From contig CALVAR010000011.1 of the NCBI GenBank assembly GCA_944325575.1, positions 1-63,034 on the forward strand: a DNA stretch of 63,034 bases, in the 5' to 3' direction. How positions within the stretch are numbered: position 1 is the first letter of the stretch; the number at the start of each line of letters is the position of its first letter. Source of the DNA: Candidatus Gastranaerophilales bacterium (GTDB lineage Bacteria > Cyanobacteriota > Vampirovibrionia > Gastranaerophilales > Gastranaerophilaceae). Both the position numbers and the translations under genes were made by a program. Shown in pieces: positions 54,439 to 62,819 of this stretch. The notes beneath the pieces were generated by a model. The model saw nothing but the letters and a program-made list of their open reading frames with translations, had not been told where the DNA came from and did not search any database.

Positions 54439-57105
54439 CTAGCATGTGCAAGCTTGTTTAGCCTGTTTTTCTTCAATTACTGCCTGAGCTGCAGCAAGTC
54501 TGGCCTGCGGAACTCTGAACGGTGAGCAAGAAACATAGTTCAAGCCGATTCTGTGGCAGAATTTAACAGAAGCAGGGTCGCCGCCGTGTTCGCCGCAGAT
54601 ACCGCGTTTCAGGTCAGGTCTAACAGGAAGTGCTTTTTCCAAAGCAATCTGCATCAACTGGCCGACGCCTTCCTGATCCAGAGTAGAGAACGGGTTAGCG
54701 GGAAGGATTTTGTTATCAACATATTTTTTGAGGAATTTACCTTCTGCATCGTCTCTTGAATAACCGAATGTCATCTGAGTCAGGTCGTTTGTACCGAAGG
54801 AGAAGAATTCAGCGTACTCAGCAATTTTGTCTGCAGTCAAAGCGGCACGAGGAATTTCAATCATTGTACCGATTTTGTATTCAACAGTTACGCCTTTTTC
54901 TTCCATAACTTCTTTAGCTACTTTTTCTACAACAGCTCTGGCTTCTTTAAGCTCGTTAACGTGGCCTACAAGCGGAATCATAACTTCAGGTTTTACGTTA
55001 AGACCTTCTTTTTTCAAGTCACAAGCTGCAGAGAAGATAGCTCTTGCCTGCATTTCGTTGATTTCAGGCCATGTCAAACCGAGACGGCAGCCTCTTAAGC
55101 CCATCATCGGGTTCAATTCTGACATAGATTCAACGAGGTGAAGCATTTCTTCATCTTTTTTGCAGTCTTCGTTGAGTGCTTTCTTTCTTGCAACTGTTGC
55201 AATGAGTTCTTCCTTAGAAGGTAAGAATTCATGAAGCGGCGGGTCGAGAAGTCTGATTGTCATCGGTTTTTCGCCCATTGCTTTGAACATATCATAGAAG
55301 TCTTGATACTGCATAGGTAACAGGTGGCTCAAAGCTTCTTTTCTCTGTTCAAGATTTTCAGCAATAATCATTTTTTGTACCCATGGCAGTCTTTCAGGAG
55401 CCATGAACATGTGTTCTGTTCTGCAAAGACCAACACCTTCAGCGCCAAATTCAAGAGCTTTTGCAACATCGGCAGGTGTATCTGCGTTAGCACGAACGCC
55501 GAGTTGTTTAACTTCATTTACCCACTGGAAGAGTTTCTGGAAGTTTTCATCCATCTTAGGTGGAATAAGGTGTACGGAACCGGCCATAACTTCACCTGTA
55601 CCGCCGTCAAGAGAGATGATATCATCTTTGTGGTAAACCTGACCGCTTGCGTCAGTCAATGTTTCGTTTTTAAGGTCAATTTTCAAGTCTTCGCAGCCTG
55701 CAACGCATGGTTTGCCCATACCTTTTGCAACTACTGCTGCGTGAGATGTCATACCGCCTCTGAGTGTCAATACACCTTGAGAAGCAATCATACCGTGGAT
55801 ATCATCAGGGCAAGTTTCCAAACGAACAAGGATAACTTTTTCGCCTGCATTGCCTCTTTGAGCAGCTTCTTCAGTATCGAACACAACTTTACCAACAGCT
55901 GCACCCGGAGAAGCTGCAAGACCTTGAGCGATTTTGTGAGCTTCTTTTTTAGCAGCAGGGTCAAAGTCAGGAAGCAATACCTGATACAACTGATTTGCAT
56001 CAACGAGTTCGATAGCTCTTTCTTTTGAAATAATGCCTTCTTCAGCCATTTCAACGGCAATTCTTACACCTGCTTTTGCAGTTCTTTTACCGTTTCTTGT
56101 CTGCAGGATGTATAGTTTGCCTCTTTCGATTGTAAATTCCATATCCTGAACATCTTTGTAGCCTTCTTCAAGCTTTTTAGCAATTTCTACATATTGTTTA
56201 TATTGTTCAGGCATTTCTTTTTCCAAATCAGCAATCGGATGAGGAGTTCTGATACCTGCAACAACGTCTTCACCCTGAGCGTTTGTCAAATATTCGCCGT
56301 AGAATTTGTTTTCACCTGTAGACGGGTTTCTTGTGAAAGATACACCTGTAGCACAGTCATCGCCCATGTTGCCGAATACCATTGTTTGAACGTTTACGGC
56401 AGTACCGTAGTTGTGGTCAATTTTGTAGTGGTTTCTGTATGCAACGGCTCTGGGGATATTCCAAGAGCGGAATACTGCTTCAATAGCTTCTTCCAACTGT
56501 ACATAAGGATCTTGAGGGAATTCTTTGCCTGTTTCTGCTTTAATAAGAGCTTTATAAGGTTCAATCAAAGATTTCCAATCTTCTGCAGAAAGTTCTACGT
56601 CAAGTTTGTAGCCTTTTTCTGCTTTGATTTTATCAATATATTCTTCAAATTTCATTCTTTCAATGTCCCATGCTACAGAGCCGAACATTGTCAGGAATCT
56701 TCTGTAAGAGTCATAGCAGAATCTCGGGTTGTTAGTAAGTTTAATCATACCTTCAACAGTTTTGTCGTTCATACCGAGGTTCAAAATAGTTTCCATCATA
56801 CCGGGCATAGAAAGTCTTGCACCGGAACGAACTGAAACTAAAAGCGGGTTTTCGGGATCGCCGAATTTTTTGCCTGCTTTTTCTTCAACTTTTTTCAAAG
56901 CTTCTTTTACTTCGTCCATAACACCTGCAGGCATTTTGTTGCCGTGATTGATGTAATCCATACATGTTTCTGTAGTGATAGTCAATCCCGGAGGAACAGG
57001 AAGCCCCAAATTAGTCATTTCAGCAAGGTTTGCACCTTTACCGCCGAGAAGATTACGCATGTTTGCGTTACCCTCTTCGAATAACCATACTCGTTTTTCT
57101 GTCAT
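54439..57105 (-). CDS. ppdK: pyruvate, phosphate dikinase
   Basis: Interconverts pyruvate, ATP and phosphate with phosphoenolpyruvate, AMP and pyrophosphate; in anaerobic fermenters it works in either direction between glycolysis and gluconeogenesis. Full length at 888 residues. The ATP-grasp part starts LLGGKGANLAEMTNLGLPVP and includes SVRSGARLSMPGMM; the swivelling phosphohistidine domain carries GGMTSHAAVVAKGMGKPCV near residue 455; the PEP-binding barrel shows GVGLCRTEHMF, PMMGLRGCRLG, GTMIEIPRAALTADKIA, FFSFGTNDLTQMTFGYSRDD and CGEHGGDP. AAAAGGAG precedes the ATG. It is transcribed alone. Confidence 0.97.
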   Translation of the reverse strand: MTEKRVWLFEEGNANMRNLLGGKGANLAEMTNLGLPVPPGLTITTETCMDYINHGNKMPAGVMDEVKEALKKVEEKAGKKFGDPENPLLVSVRSGARLSMPGMMETILNLGMNDKTVEGMIKLTNNPRFCYDSYRRFLTMFGSVAWDIERMKFEEYIDKIKAEKGYKLDVELSAEDWKSLIEPYKALIKAETGKEFPQDPYVQLEEAIEAVFRSWNIPRAVAYRNHYKIDHNYGTAVNVQTMVFGNMGDDCATGVSFTRNPSTGENKFYGEYLTNAQGEDVVAGIRTPHPIADLEKEMPEQYKQYVEIAKKLEEGYKDVQDMEFTIERGKLYILQTRNGKRTAKAGVRIAVEMAEEGIISKERAIELVDANQLYQVLLPDFDPAAKKEAHKIAQGLAASPGAAVGKVVFDTEEAAQRGNAGEKVILVRLETCPDDIHGMIASQGVLTLRGGMTSHAAVVAKGMGKPCVAGCEDLKIDLKNETLTDASGQVYHKDDIISLDGGTGEVMAGSVHLIPPKMDENFQKLFQWVNEVKQLGVRANADTPADVAKALEFGAEGVGLCRTEHMFMAPERLPWVQKMIIAENLEQRKEALSHLLPMQYQDFYDMFKAMGEKPMTIRLLDPPLHEFLPSKEELIATVARKKALNEDCKKDEEMLHLVESMSELNPMMGLRGCRLGLTWPEINEMQARAIFSAACDLKKEGLNVKPEVMIPLVGHVNELKEARAVVEKVAKEVMEEKGVTVEYKIGTMIEIPRAALTADKIAEYAEFFSFGTNDLTQMTFGYSRDDAEGKFLKKYVDNKILPANPFSTLDQEGVGQLMQIALEKALPVRPDLKRGICGEHGGDPASVKFCHRIGLNYVSCSPFRVPQARLAAAQAVIEEKQAKQACTC

Positions 57106-57421
57106 AATTTTCTCCTTTTAAATAAACTGAGTATATGTGTATTGTTAAATACGTCGAAACCATTAATTTCACAATGAAACACTACCACAAAAATGTGTTT
57201 TTTACAAATGTTTTTGTTATAAAAACCCCCACAGCACAAGTATTTTTAGAAAAAATCAATCATGTAAATGACTTGTGAAAAAATATGAATAAACTGTATT
57301 TCAACAAAGCCTTTTTATCAATTTTTTATATTATACAGCATTAAACCCCGAATACGAAAAAATTTGCTATTTTTATGTATTATTTTGAATATATTTCATA
57401 TTGTCAACTGACTCCGATAAC

Positions 57422-57520
57422 TTCTTGGATTTTCTTCACGCTCGGTACTGTTGTTCGCTTTGCTTCGCTTGTGCTCACTTCGTACCTCGCTCCCCGGACT
57501 TTGTCCGTCCGAAAATCCGC
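57422..57520 (-). repeat. type-B unit nested inside R3
   Basis: On the minus strand GCGGATTTTCGGACGG to GAAAATCCAAGAAG. Its outer stem GGATTTTC / GAAAATCC differs from GAATTTCC / GGAAATTC in paired positions. Relative to R2 the frame is interrupted between GACTCCGA and ATGAACCTG. Confidence 0.8.
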
Positions 57521-57579
57521 TTAATGAACCTGTGCAATAAACAAGCCAATTATTTATAACAAGTCCGGCACAGGCAACA

Positions 57580-57661
57580 GCGAAATCGGACGGGGCTGAC
57601 TGAAAGGAACGCCCCTTGTGAGGGAAAACCACGCTTTTCCCGAACGTCAGATTTCAAGACA
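57580..57661 (+). repeat. type-A cassette, first of two in R3
   Basis: GCGAAATCGGACGGGGC to CGTCAGATTTCAAGACA; outer stem with one mismatch, inner hairpins as in 19399-19480. Confidence 0.85.
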
Positions 57662-57743
57662 GCGGAATCAGACGGGGCTGACTGAAAGGAACGCCCCTTG
57701 TGAGGGAAAACCACGCTTTTCCCGAACGTCAGATTTCAAGACA
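57662..57743 (+). repeat. type-A cassette, second of two in R3
   Basis: GCGGAATCAGACGGGGC to AGATTTCAAGACA, directly after the first; inner sequence identical, outer stem with one mismatch. Confidence 0.85.
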
Positions 57744-57924
57744 GTGCGTGGGGTCACTTTAGCTATATTTATGCTTATGTGGCCTCGCTGCATCTCATAA
57801 ATATGCCAGTGGCATATTTATTCGGCAGAGTGGTACCACTTCTGGCTTGAGTCGTTGGCGAGTTTACGAGCCATACGAATCAGGATGTTCTTAAGTACAA
57901 GCGAGGCCGCCTCAACATTATTAC

Positions 57925-57958
57925 AAAATAAAAAACCTCTTTTTTGAAAAGAGGTTTA
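57925..57958 (-). terminator. terminator of the coaD operon
   Basis: On the minus strand AAACCTCTTTT, CAA loop, AAAAGAGGTTT, then T-rich TTTATTTT. It lies 40 nt after the stop codon of the coiled-coil gene. Confidence 0.88.
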
Positions 57959-57997
57959 TCACAATTAATTATTTAATCAAAAATCAATTATACAGGC

Positions 57998-58594
57998 CTA
58001 CATAGGATAGTTTGCGGAAGTATAGTCTTCCTGTTCCTGATACTGGTCCTGTGTTTGCGGGTATTCATTACCCGATGTTTTTAACTTTTCAAGATAAAGC
58101 TGGCCGTTTTTCACAATCGTATGGAGCTGTGAAAGGTCGCTTTCGATATTATTAAGAATTTGTTCGGCATAATTTTGTGCGCCTTCTTTTGTTCTGTGCG
58201 CTTCATCTTCTGCCTGAATTTTAATTTGTTTTGCCTCTTCTATTGTTCTGTCTCTGAGTTCCTGACATTCCGAGAGAACCTGTTCTTTTATTTTTTCAGC
58301 TTCTCTTTGAACCTGATTTAAGAGTTCAGATTCGCTTAGAATTTTTTCCGCTTCATTTCTTGCGTCCATAATTATACGCTCTGCTCTTTGCTGGGCTTCA
58401 ATCTGGATTTCTTCACGGCGTCTCAGGATAGATTCCGCCTCTTTAATATCTTCGGGGATAGAAGCATCAATTCTGTCCAGAAGTGCTTCCATTTCAGAGC
58501 TCTTTACCATAACAAATCCCGGCAGAAAGTGAAAACCTTTGTCCAGTATCAAATTGGCTCTTCCTAAAAGTTCTTTGATTCTAAGCTGTGTCAT
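57998..58594 (-). CDS. coiled-coil protein (DivIVA-like)
   Basis: 198 residues, almost entirely a charged coiled coil from about 30 to 170 (KEAESILRRREEIQIEAQQR, AERIIMDARNEAEKILSE and so on) with a Gln/Glu/Tyr-rich tail ending YTSANYPM. The repeated pattern of A-E-x-I and E-A-E-K-I resembles DivIVA-like and ATP-synthase-b-like proteins; the adjacent coaD also appears in such pairs in some bacteria. No membrane segment is present, so DivIVA-like polar or septal scaffolding is a better guess than a stator stalk, but it remains a guess. It starts 36 nt after coaD and ends at a terminator. Confidence 0.65.
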   Translation of the reverse strand: MTQLRIKELLGRANLILDKGFHFLPGFVMVKSSEMEALLDRIDASIPEDIKEAESILRRREEIQIEAQQRAERIIMDARNEAEKILSESELLNQVQREAEKIKEQVLSECQELRDRTIEEAKQIKIQAEDEAHRTKEGAQNYAEQILNNIESDLSQLHTIVKNGQLYLEKLKTSGNEYPQTQDQYQEQEDYTSANYPM

Positions 58595-58630
58595 GTCTGA
58601 TTTTTACCTTTCAATTGATTGATTAAATAA

Positions 58631-59113
58631 TTAATTAATTTTATTAAAATATTTTACCACACTTTCGGGAACAAATTTCGAAATATCGCCCCCGTATTTT
58701 GCTATTTCTTTTACCGTACTTGAGGAAATAAAATTGTACTTGGGCTTTGTAATCAAAAATACAGTGGTAACAGAAGGAGCAAGTGCGTTGTTGGTCTGGG
58801 AAAGCTGCATTTCATATTCAAAATCCGATACAGCCCTCAACCCTCTTATGAGAATATCAGAACCTGTTTTTTTTGCATATTCGATAGTCAGTCCGTCAAA
58901 ACTGTCCACCTCGACATTATGCAAATCCATTTCTTTTAATGCATCTTCTATTAATGATACCCTGTCTTCTACCGGCAAAAAACCTTTTTTGGCGTCATTT
59001 TTTAACACTGCAATAATAACTTTATCAAACATTTTTGACGCTTTTGCCAAAACGTCCAAGTGTCCTTTTGTTATCGGGTCAAAGCTGCCCGGATATATTG
59101 CTGTTTTTCCCAT
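58631..59113 (-). CDS. coaD: phosphopantetheine adenylyltransferase
   Basis: Fourth step of coenzyme A synthesis. The 160 residues have the nucleotidyltransferase start AIYPGSFDPITKGHLDVL, KKGFLPVEDRVSLIEDAL, DGLTIEYAKKTGSDILIRGL and the C-terminal ISSSTVKEIAKYGGDISKFV. Length and motifs are standard for hexameric CoaD. First gene of a two-gene operon with the coiled-coil protein. Confidence 0.96.
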   Translation of the reverse strand: MGKTAIYPGSFDPITKGHLDVLAKASKMFDKVIIAVLKNDAKKGFLPVEDRVSLIEDALKEMDLHNVEVDSFDGLTIEYAKKTGSDILIRGLRAVSDFEYEMQLSQTNNALAPSVTTVFLITKPKYNFISSSTVKEIAKYGGDISKFVPESVVKYFNKIN

Positions 59114-59225
59114 GTGTTATTTGCCTGTGTGGTATGTCATGTATAATTATATAATCGTAAATTTAAAATATTACGATTTTGAAAAGAAATGTTTATTATT
59201 GTTACAAAAATATTAAACATTTCTG

Positions 59226-59231
59226 TTATAA
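59226..59231 (+). promoter_or_regulatory. -10 element before the glycosyltransferase
   Basis: TATAAT with GTT before it (TCTGTTATAAT); GAGGG lies between it and the TTG start at 59269. Confidence 0.4.
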
Positions 59232-59268
59232 TGTAGTCATTAAATAATTTTTGTAGAGGGTCAAGGGT

Positions 59269-60612
59269 TTGATTGAGAGAATAATGTTAACGGTTTTGAT
59301 AGCAGCTTTGTGGCTGTTTTTGTTCATTTTTCAAAACTTTATGTCAACATTCTGGGCAATTCTTTTTCTGTGCGGGTTTATGGTTTTGTATTGTGTCTAT
59401 ATGCAAATCGCCCTTAAGCACCAGAAAATTAAACTCAAAAAAAGACCTGAAGAACTAAACTGGAATTATAAACCGTTTGTTTCCGTAATGATACCCGCCC
59501 ATAACGAGCAGGATGTTATACAAAAAACAGTCGAAAACATCCTTGCCATGGACTATGAAAAATTTGAAGTAATTGTTATTGATGACAGAAGCGACGATAA
59601 CACCGCACAAAAATTAAAAGAACTCGAACAAAAATATGATAAAGTTACGGCACTTATCAGAGACAAAAATGCTTTCCCCGGTAAGTCGGCTGTTTTAAAC
59701 GAAGCAATGAATATAGCAAAAGGAGATGCCATACTTGTTTTTGATGCCGATGCAAGAGTAAATCCGGATTTTTTAACACAGCTAGTTCCTCATCTTGAAA
59801 AAGACAATGTAGGTGCAGTACAGGCAAGAAAGGTTATTATCAACAGAGAAGAAAACTTTCTCACACGCTGTCAGGACAATGAATATGCCCTTGATACACA
59901 TTTTCAGGTAGGAAGAAATTCCATAAAAGGAGCAGTAGAACTCAGAGGCAACGGCGAACTTATTAAAAGAGAATCTCTAAAAGATATTAACGGCTGGAAT
60001 AATTATACAATTACCGATGATCTGGATATGTCCACACGCCTGCATATAAAGGGCTGGGATGTGCGTTTCTGCGAGAATGTTTGTGTATACGAAGAGGCTG
60101 TTGTAAAATTTATTCCACTTTTAAAACAGCGCAGACGCTGGGTAGAAGGCAGTATCAGAAGATACCTCGAACATTTTTGGGGTGTACTTTTTTCCAAAGA
60201 CATGTCTCTGCGTGTAAGCATAGACATGATTGCTTATATAACAGAGTTTATTCTCCCGTTCTGGCTGATATCAGAGCTCTGTTTTCAGGCATTCAAGTAT
60301 GTAAAAGATTCGCCCAACTGCATTTCTTCTTCGCTTCTTGTGTCTGTTCTTGTTTGCGGATTTTTTACAGTCGGACTTTTATTCAGTGTCAGAAAATACA
60401 ACAAACTTTCCAGATGGCAAAGTGTTGTTCAAGCTATAGAAACAGGCATTTTCCTCTGCTGTGTATGGTTTCCCATAGTTGTATTTATTGTATTTAAAAT
60501 AATTTTCTTTAAAAAGACAATGGACTGGGGCAAAACTACCCACGGTGTGACAAAACTGGTTGAAAACAACCCGGAAGAAGAGATGATGCAGCAGGAAGAA
60601 CAGCCGGTATAA
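59269..60612 (+). CDS. membrane glycosyltransferase, family 2 (PgaC/BcsA-like)
   Basis: Processive-type glycosyltransferase, 447 residues, that would link sugars on the cytosolic side and pass the chain through the membrane. Two N-terminal helices precede the GT-A domain: MIPAHNEQDVIQKTV, VIDDRSDDNTAQKL, VFDADARVNPDFL (DxD), ELRGNGELIKRE, TDDLDMSTRLHI and the QRRRWVEGSIRRYL motif; three or four helices follow. This matches N-acetylglucosaminyl transferases such as PgaC, but the polymer cannot be told from sequence. TTG 59269 is the start with GAGGG upstream; ATG 59284 is possible. No other polysaccharide genes adjoin; the methyltransferase gene follows after 2 nt. Confidence 0.87.
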   Translation: MIERIMLTVLIAALWLFLFIFQNFMSTFWAILFLCGFMVLYCVYMQIALKHQKIKLKKRPEELNWNYKPFVSVMIPAHNEQDVIQKTVENILAMDYEKFEVIVIDDRSDDNTAQKLKELEQKYDKVTALIRDKNAFPGKSAVLNEAMNIAKGDAILVFDADARVNPDFLTQLVPHLEKDNVGAVQARKVIINREENFLTRCQDNEYALDTHFQVGRNSIKGAVELRGNGELIKRESLKDINGWNNYTITDDLDMSTRLHIKGWDVRFCENVCVYEEAVVKFIPLLKQRRRWVEGSIRRYLEHFWGVLFSKDMSLRVSIDMIAYITEFILPFWLISELCFQAFKYVKDSPNCISSSLLVSVLVCGFFTVGLLFSVRKYNKLSRWQSVVQAIETGIFLCCVWFPIVVFIVFKIIFFKKTMDWGKTTHGVTKLVENNPEEEMMQQEEQPV

Positions 60613-60614
60613 AT

Positions 60615-62006
60615 ATGACAAAGAATACCGAAAAACATTTTAAATGCGGAGATATTCTTGAAGCTATTCCGGAAAAGCTTGTGTATGAAGGGGATGCGCT
60701 TGCAAAAATAGATGGCTTTCCTGTTTTTATTCAGAGCGGCTGCCCTCAGGATAAATTGAAAATAAAAATAACAAAACTGCACAAAAACTTTGCAACTGCT
60801 GTTATAGAAGAAATTTTGGAGCCGTCTTCTCACAGAGTAAAACCGTTCTGCCCGCTGCATAATGTATGCGGAGGCTGCGGCTGGCAGCATATTGACTATG
60901 ATTTTCAGCTTGAACAAAAAAGAGATATTGTCTTTGAAACGGTAAAAAAAATTACGGGTGAAGAAATTGATGTAAAACCCGTTATAAAGAGTCCTGAAAC
61001 AACTTCGTTCCGTTCAAAAATTCAATATCCGGTTTCGCAGACAAAAGTTTCAAAACGCCTGATTGCAGGCTATTACAAGAAAGGCTCGCATGAACTTGTT
61101 AATATAAAATACTGTCCTATACAGCCGAAAATTATCGATAAAATTACGGAATTTATACGTAAAAATGCACAGGAGCTAGGCATTTCCGGCTATAATGAAA
61201 AACTGCACAAAGGTGAACTGAGGCACATTGTGTACCGCTACAGCAAGTCAGAAAACGAATGCATGGTAATTTTTGTGGTAAATGACACAAAACTTTCCGA
61301 TAAATTTAAAAAACTCGCAAAAAAAATCATGGAAGAATTCGCCCATGTAAAAGGCTGTTTGATAAACTACAACACCAAACGCACAAATCTTATTATGACA
61401 AACGATACAAGAAAAATTCTGGGTGAAAATTTCGTAACGGAAAAAATTGATGACAAGATTTTTAAAATTTCCGCAAACAGTTTCTTTCAAGTCAATATAG
61501 GTTCGGCCAAAAATATTTTTGACAATGTAAAAAAAATCATAGAAGAAAATTATCCGTATGCACGGATTCTGGATGCATATTCAGGTGTTTCCAGTTTCGG
61601 GATATGGCTGTGTGATATTGCAAAAGAAGTTGTATCGGTAGAAGAAGCACCGTCCGCAACAAAAGACGCGCTGGAAAATATCAAACTCAACAATGCGAAA
61701 AACCTTACACCTCTAAACGGAGATGCGGGCAAGATTTTTGAGCAGCTAGTGCAAAAAGGAGAACAGTTTGATGTTACCGTACTGGACCCGCCAAGAAAAG
61801 GCTGTAGCCGAGAATCTCTTGATTTTGCAGTAAAACTGAGCGAAAAAGCAATTATTTATGTCTCCTGCAATCCGTCCACACTGGCAAGAGACTTAAAATA
61901 TCTGCATGAAAACGGTTTTAAAACACAATATATCCAGCCTGTAGACATGTTCTGCCATTCGTACCATATAGAATCAATTGCTTATTTGAAAAGAAATAAA
62001 TTTTAA
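60615..62006 (+). CDS. rlmD: 23S rRNA (uracil-5-)-methyltransferase (RlmD/RumA family)
   Basis: SAM-dependent enzyme that methylates uridine in 23S rRNA; the paralogue RlmC or a dual-specificity form is hard to exclude. The 463 residues start with a TRAM-like region (EGDALAKIDGFPVFIQSGCP), followed by four cysteines of the iron-sulfur site in FCPLHNVCGGCGWQHIDYDF and a later YCPIQP. The C-terminal methyltransferase has SFFQVNIGSAKNIFDNV, LDAYSGVSSFGIWLCDIAKE, VLDPPRKGC and YVSCNPSTLARDLKYL with the catalytic cysteine. It is translationally close to the glycosyltransferase (2 nt gap), an odd functional pair. Confidence 0.93.
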   Translation: MTKNTEKHFKCGDILEAIPEKLVYEGDALAKIDGFPVFIQSGCPQDKLKIKITKLHKNFATAVIEEILEPSSHRVKPFCPLHNVCGGCGWQHIDYDFQLEQKRDIVFETVKKITGEEIDVKPVIKSPETTSFRSKIQYPVSQTKVSKRLIAGYYKKGSHELVNIKYCPIQPKIIDKITEFIRKNAQELGISGYNEKLHKGELRHIVYRYSKSENECMVIFVVNDTKLSDKFKKLAKKIMEEFAHVKGCLINYNTKRTNLIMTNDTRKILGENFVTEKIDDKIFKISANSFFQVNIGSAKNIFDNVKKIIEENYPYARILDAYSGVSSFGIWLCDIAKEVVSVEEAPSATKDALENIKLNNAKNLTPLNGDAGKIFEQLVQKGEQFDVTVLDPPRKGCSRESLDFAVKLSEKAIIYVSCNPSTLARDLKYLHENGFKTQYIQPVDMFCHSYHIESIAYLKRNKF

Positions 62007-62510
62007 TACTTAAAATATTATAAATTATCAAATTGTTTACTGGAAAAGATTAATTTTGCTGTTGGATATAGCTGTTCAACACAAATGTATACTGTCATTC
62101 TGAAGCATCGAATGTGCTTTGCGAAAAGAACGATTATGTTCAGAATCTTACACACTTTATAAATAATCCAAAAGCCTGTGAGATCCTTCGGTCGTTACAC
62201 TTCCTCAGGATGACAAATAATCGTCATTCTGAGGACAACTTTAGCGTACCCTAAAGGGCATCCTGATATGTACTGCTCGTAAACTCGCATGCATCTCAAG
62301 CAAGAATCTAACCACCCCGTCATTCTGAGGCTTTAGCCGAAGAATCTAAAACATCCTGTCATTCTGAAGCATCGAATGTGCTTTGCTGTAATGATATTGC
62401 TCTGTTCAGAATCTTACAAACCTGATATAAAAATCCAAAGCCGGTAAGATCCAGAACAGATTGAAAAACTACGCTGCAGCTCGTTTTTCTAATCTTTCAG
62501 GATGACAACA
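62007..62510. repeat. array of type-C repeats
   Basis: Copies at 62093-62151, 62318-62347 and 62357-62417 plus partial ones. TGTCATTCTGAAGCATCGAA...GTTCAGAATCTTAC is the longer form, CGTCATTCTGAGGCTTTAGC...AGAATCT the shorter. The segment 62234-62310 recurs without change at 62958-63034. No gene is seen; the array ends inside the ADP-ribosyltransferase remnant. Confidence 0.8.
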
Positions 62511-62699
62511 GAAATATCTGCAATGTGGTATCTGGATATACCGAAAGGTACAAAGGGCTCAATGATAGAGTGTTACAACGTAGAACGTGCATCAGAGGCA
62601 GAACTTTTACTGCAAAGAGGTTCAAGAATGGTTATAAATAACGCAAACTACAACAAAGACAAACACATCTGGGAGCTGTGGGCAACGGTACTGCAATAA
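62511..62699 (+). pseudogene. C-terminal remnant of an ADP-ribosyltransferase (phage type)
   Basis: About 62 residues, open from the repeat end to TAA 62697-62699; the ATG at 62502 lies within repeat sequence and is not a real start. YLDIPKGTKGSMIECYNVE followed by ASEAELLLQRGS matches the end of ADP-ribosyltransferase exoenzyme domains: the S-E-A-E-L-L segment supplies the E-x-E catalytic pair and LLQRGS the conserved follow-on. Such domains are frequent C-termini of phage MuF proteins, like the one broken at 49045-50212. All catalytic parts upstream of the ExE loop are missing, so it should be inactive. Confidence 0.65.
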
Positions 62700-62750
62700 G
62701 GATTGAAAACAGCGTATAAAGTGATAAAATGATAAAAAGGCAGGGATAAT

Positions 62751-62819
62751 ATGAAAGTTCCATCAATAACAAATACAGTAAAAACAATTTCATATTGTCA
62801 ACTGACTCCGACTACTTGA
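62751..62819 (+). pseudogene. small gene truncated by frame repeat R4
   Basis: AAAAGGCAGGGATAAT precedes an ATG that starts MKVPSITNTVKT; after twelve codons the frame runs into the repeat and stops at TGA 62817-62819. The N-terminus is like MKIPSL of the GNAT-like protein at 2357-3112 and MKVNSI at 23430. The rest of the gene is not visible before the window ends. Confidence 0.6.

Larger units (their letters stand above)
57395..57917 (+). repeat. modular frame repeat R3 (long form, two cassettes, nested type-B unit)
   Basis: Starts TTCATATTGTCAACTGACTC and ends GAGGCCGCCTCAACA. Within it a reversed type-B unit (about 57422-57520) is inserted after GACTCCGA; two type-A cassettes stand in tandem at the fixed cassette site. 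It also has the two extra segments of the long form, including the perfect hairpin AAATATGCC-AGT-GGCATATTT. The result is a nested, mosaic repeat of 523 nt. Confidence 0.87.
57106..57997. other. long gap upstream of ppdK, mostly repeats
   Basis: 57106-57394 is AT-rich and should hold the ppdK promoter; no single pair of hexamers stands out. 57395-57917 is the composite repeat R3. 57925-57958 is the terminator of the next minus-strand operon. Open frames inside the repeat are compositional accidents. Confidence 0.6.

Noticed and set aside
57396..57800. Open frames inside composite repeat R3
   Set aside because: Repeat-derived; the same peptide fragments recur wherever type-A units occur.
62502..62510. 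ATG at 62502 as the start of the ADP-ribosyltransferase fragment
   Set aside because: It belongs to the repeat ending AGGATGACAA, and the catalytic domain upstream is missing.
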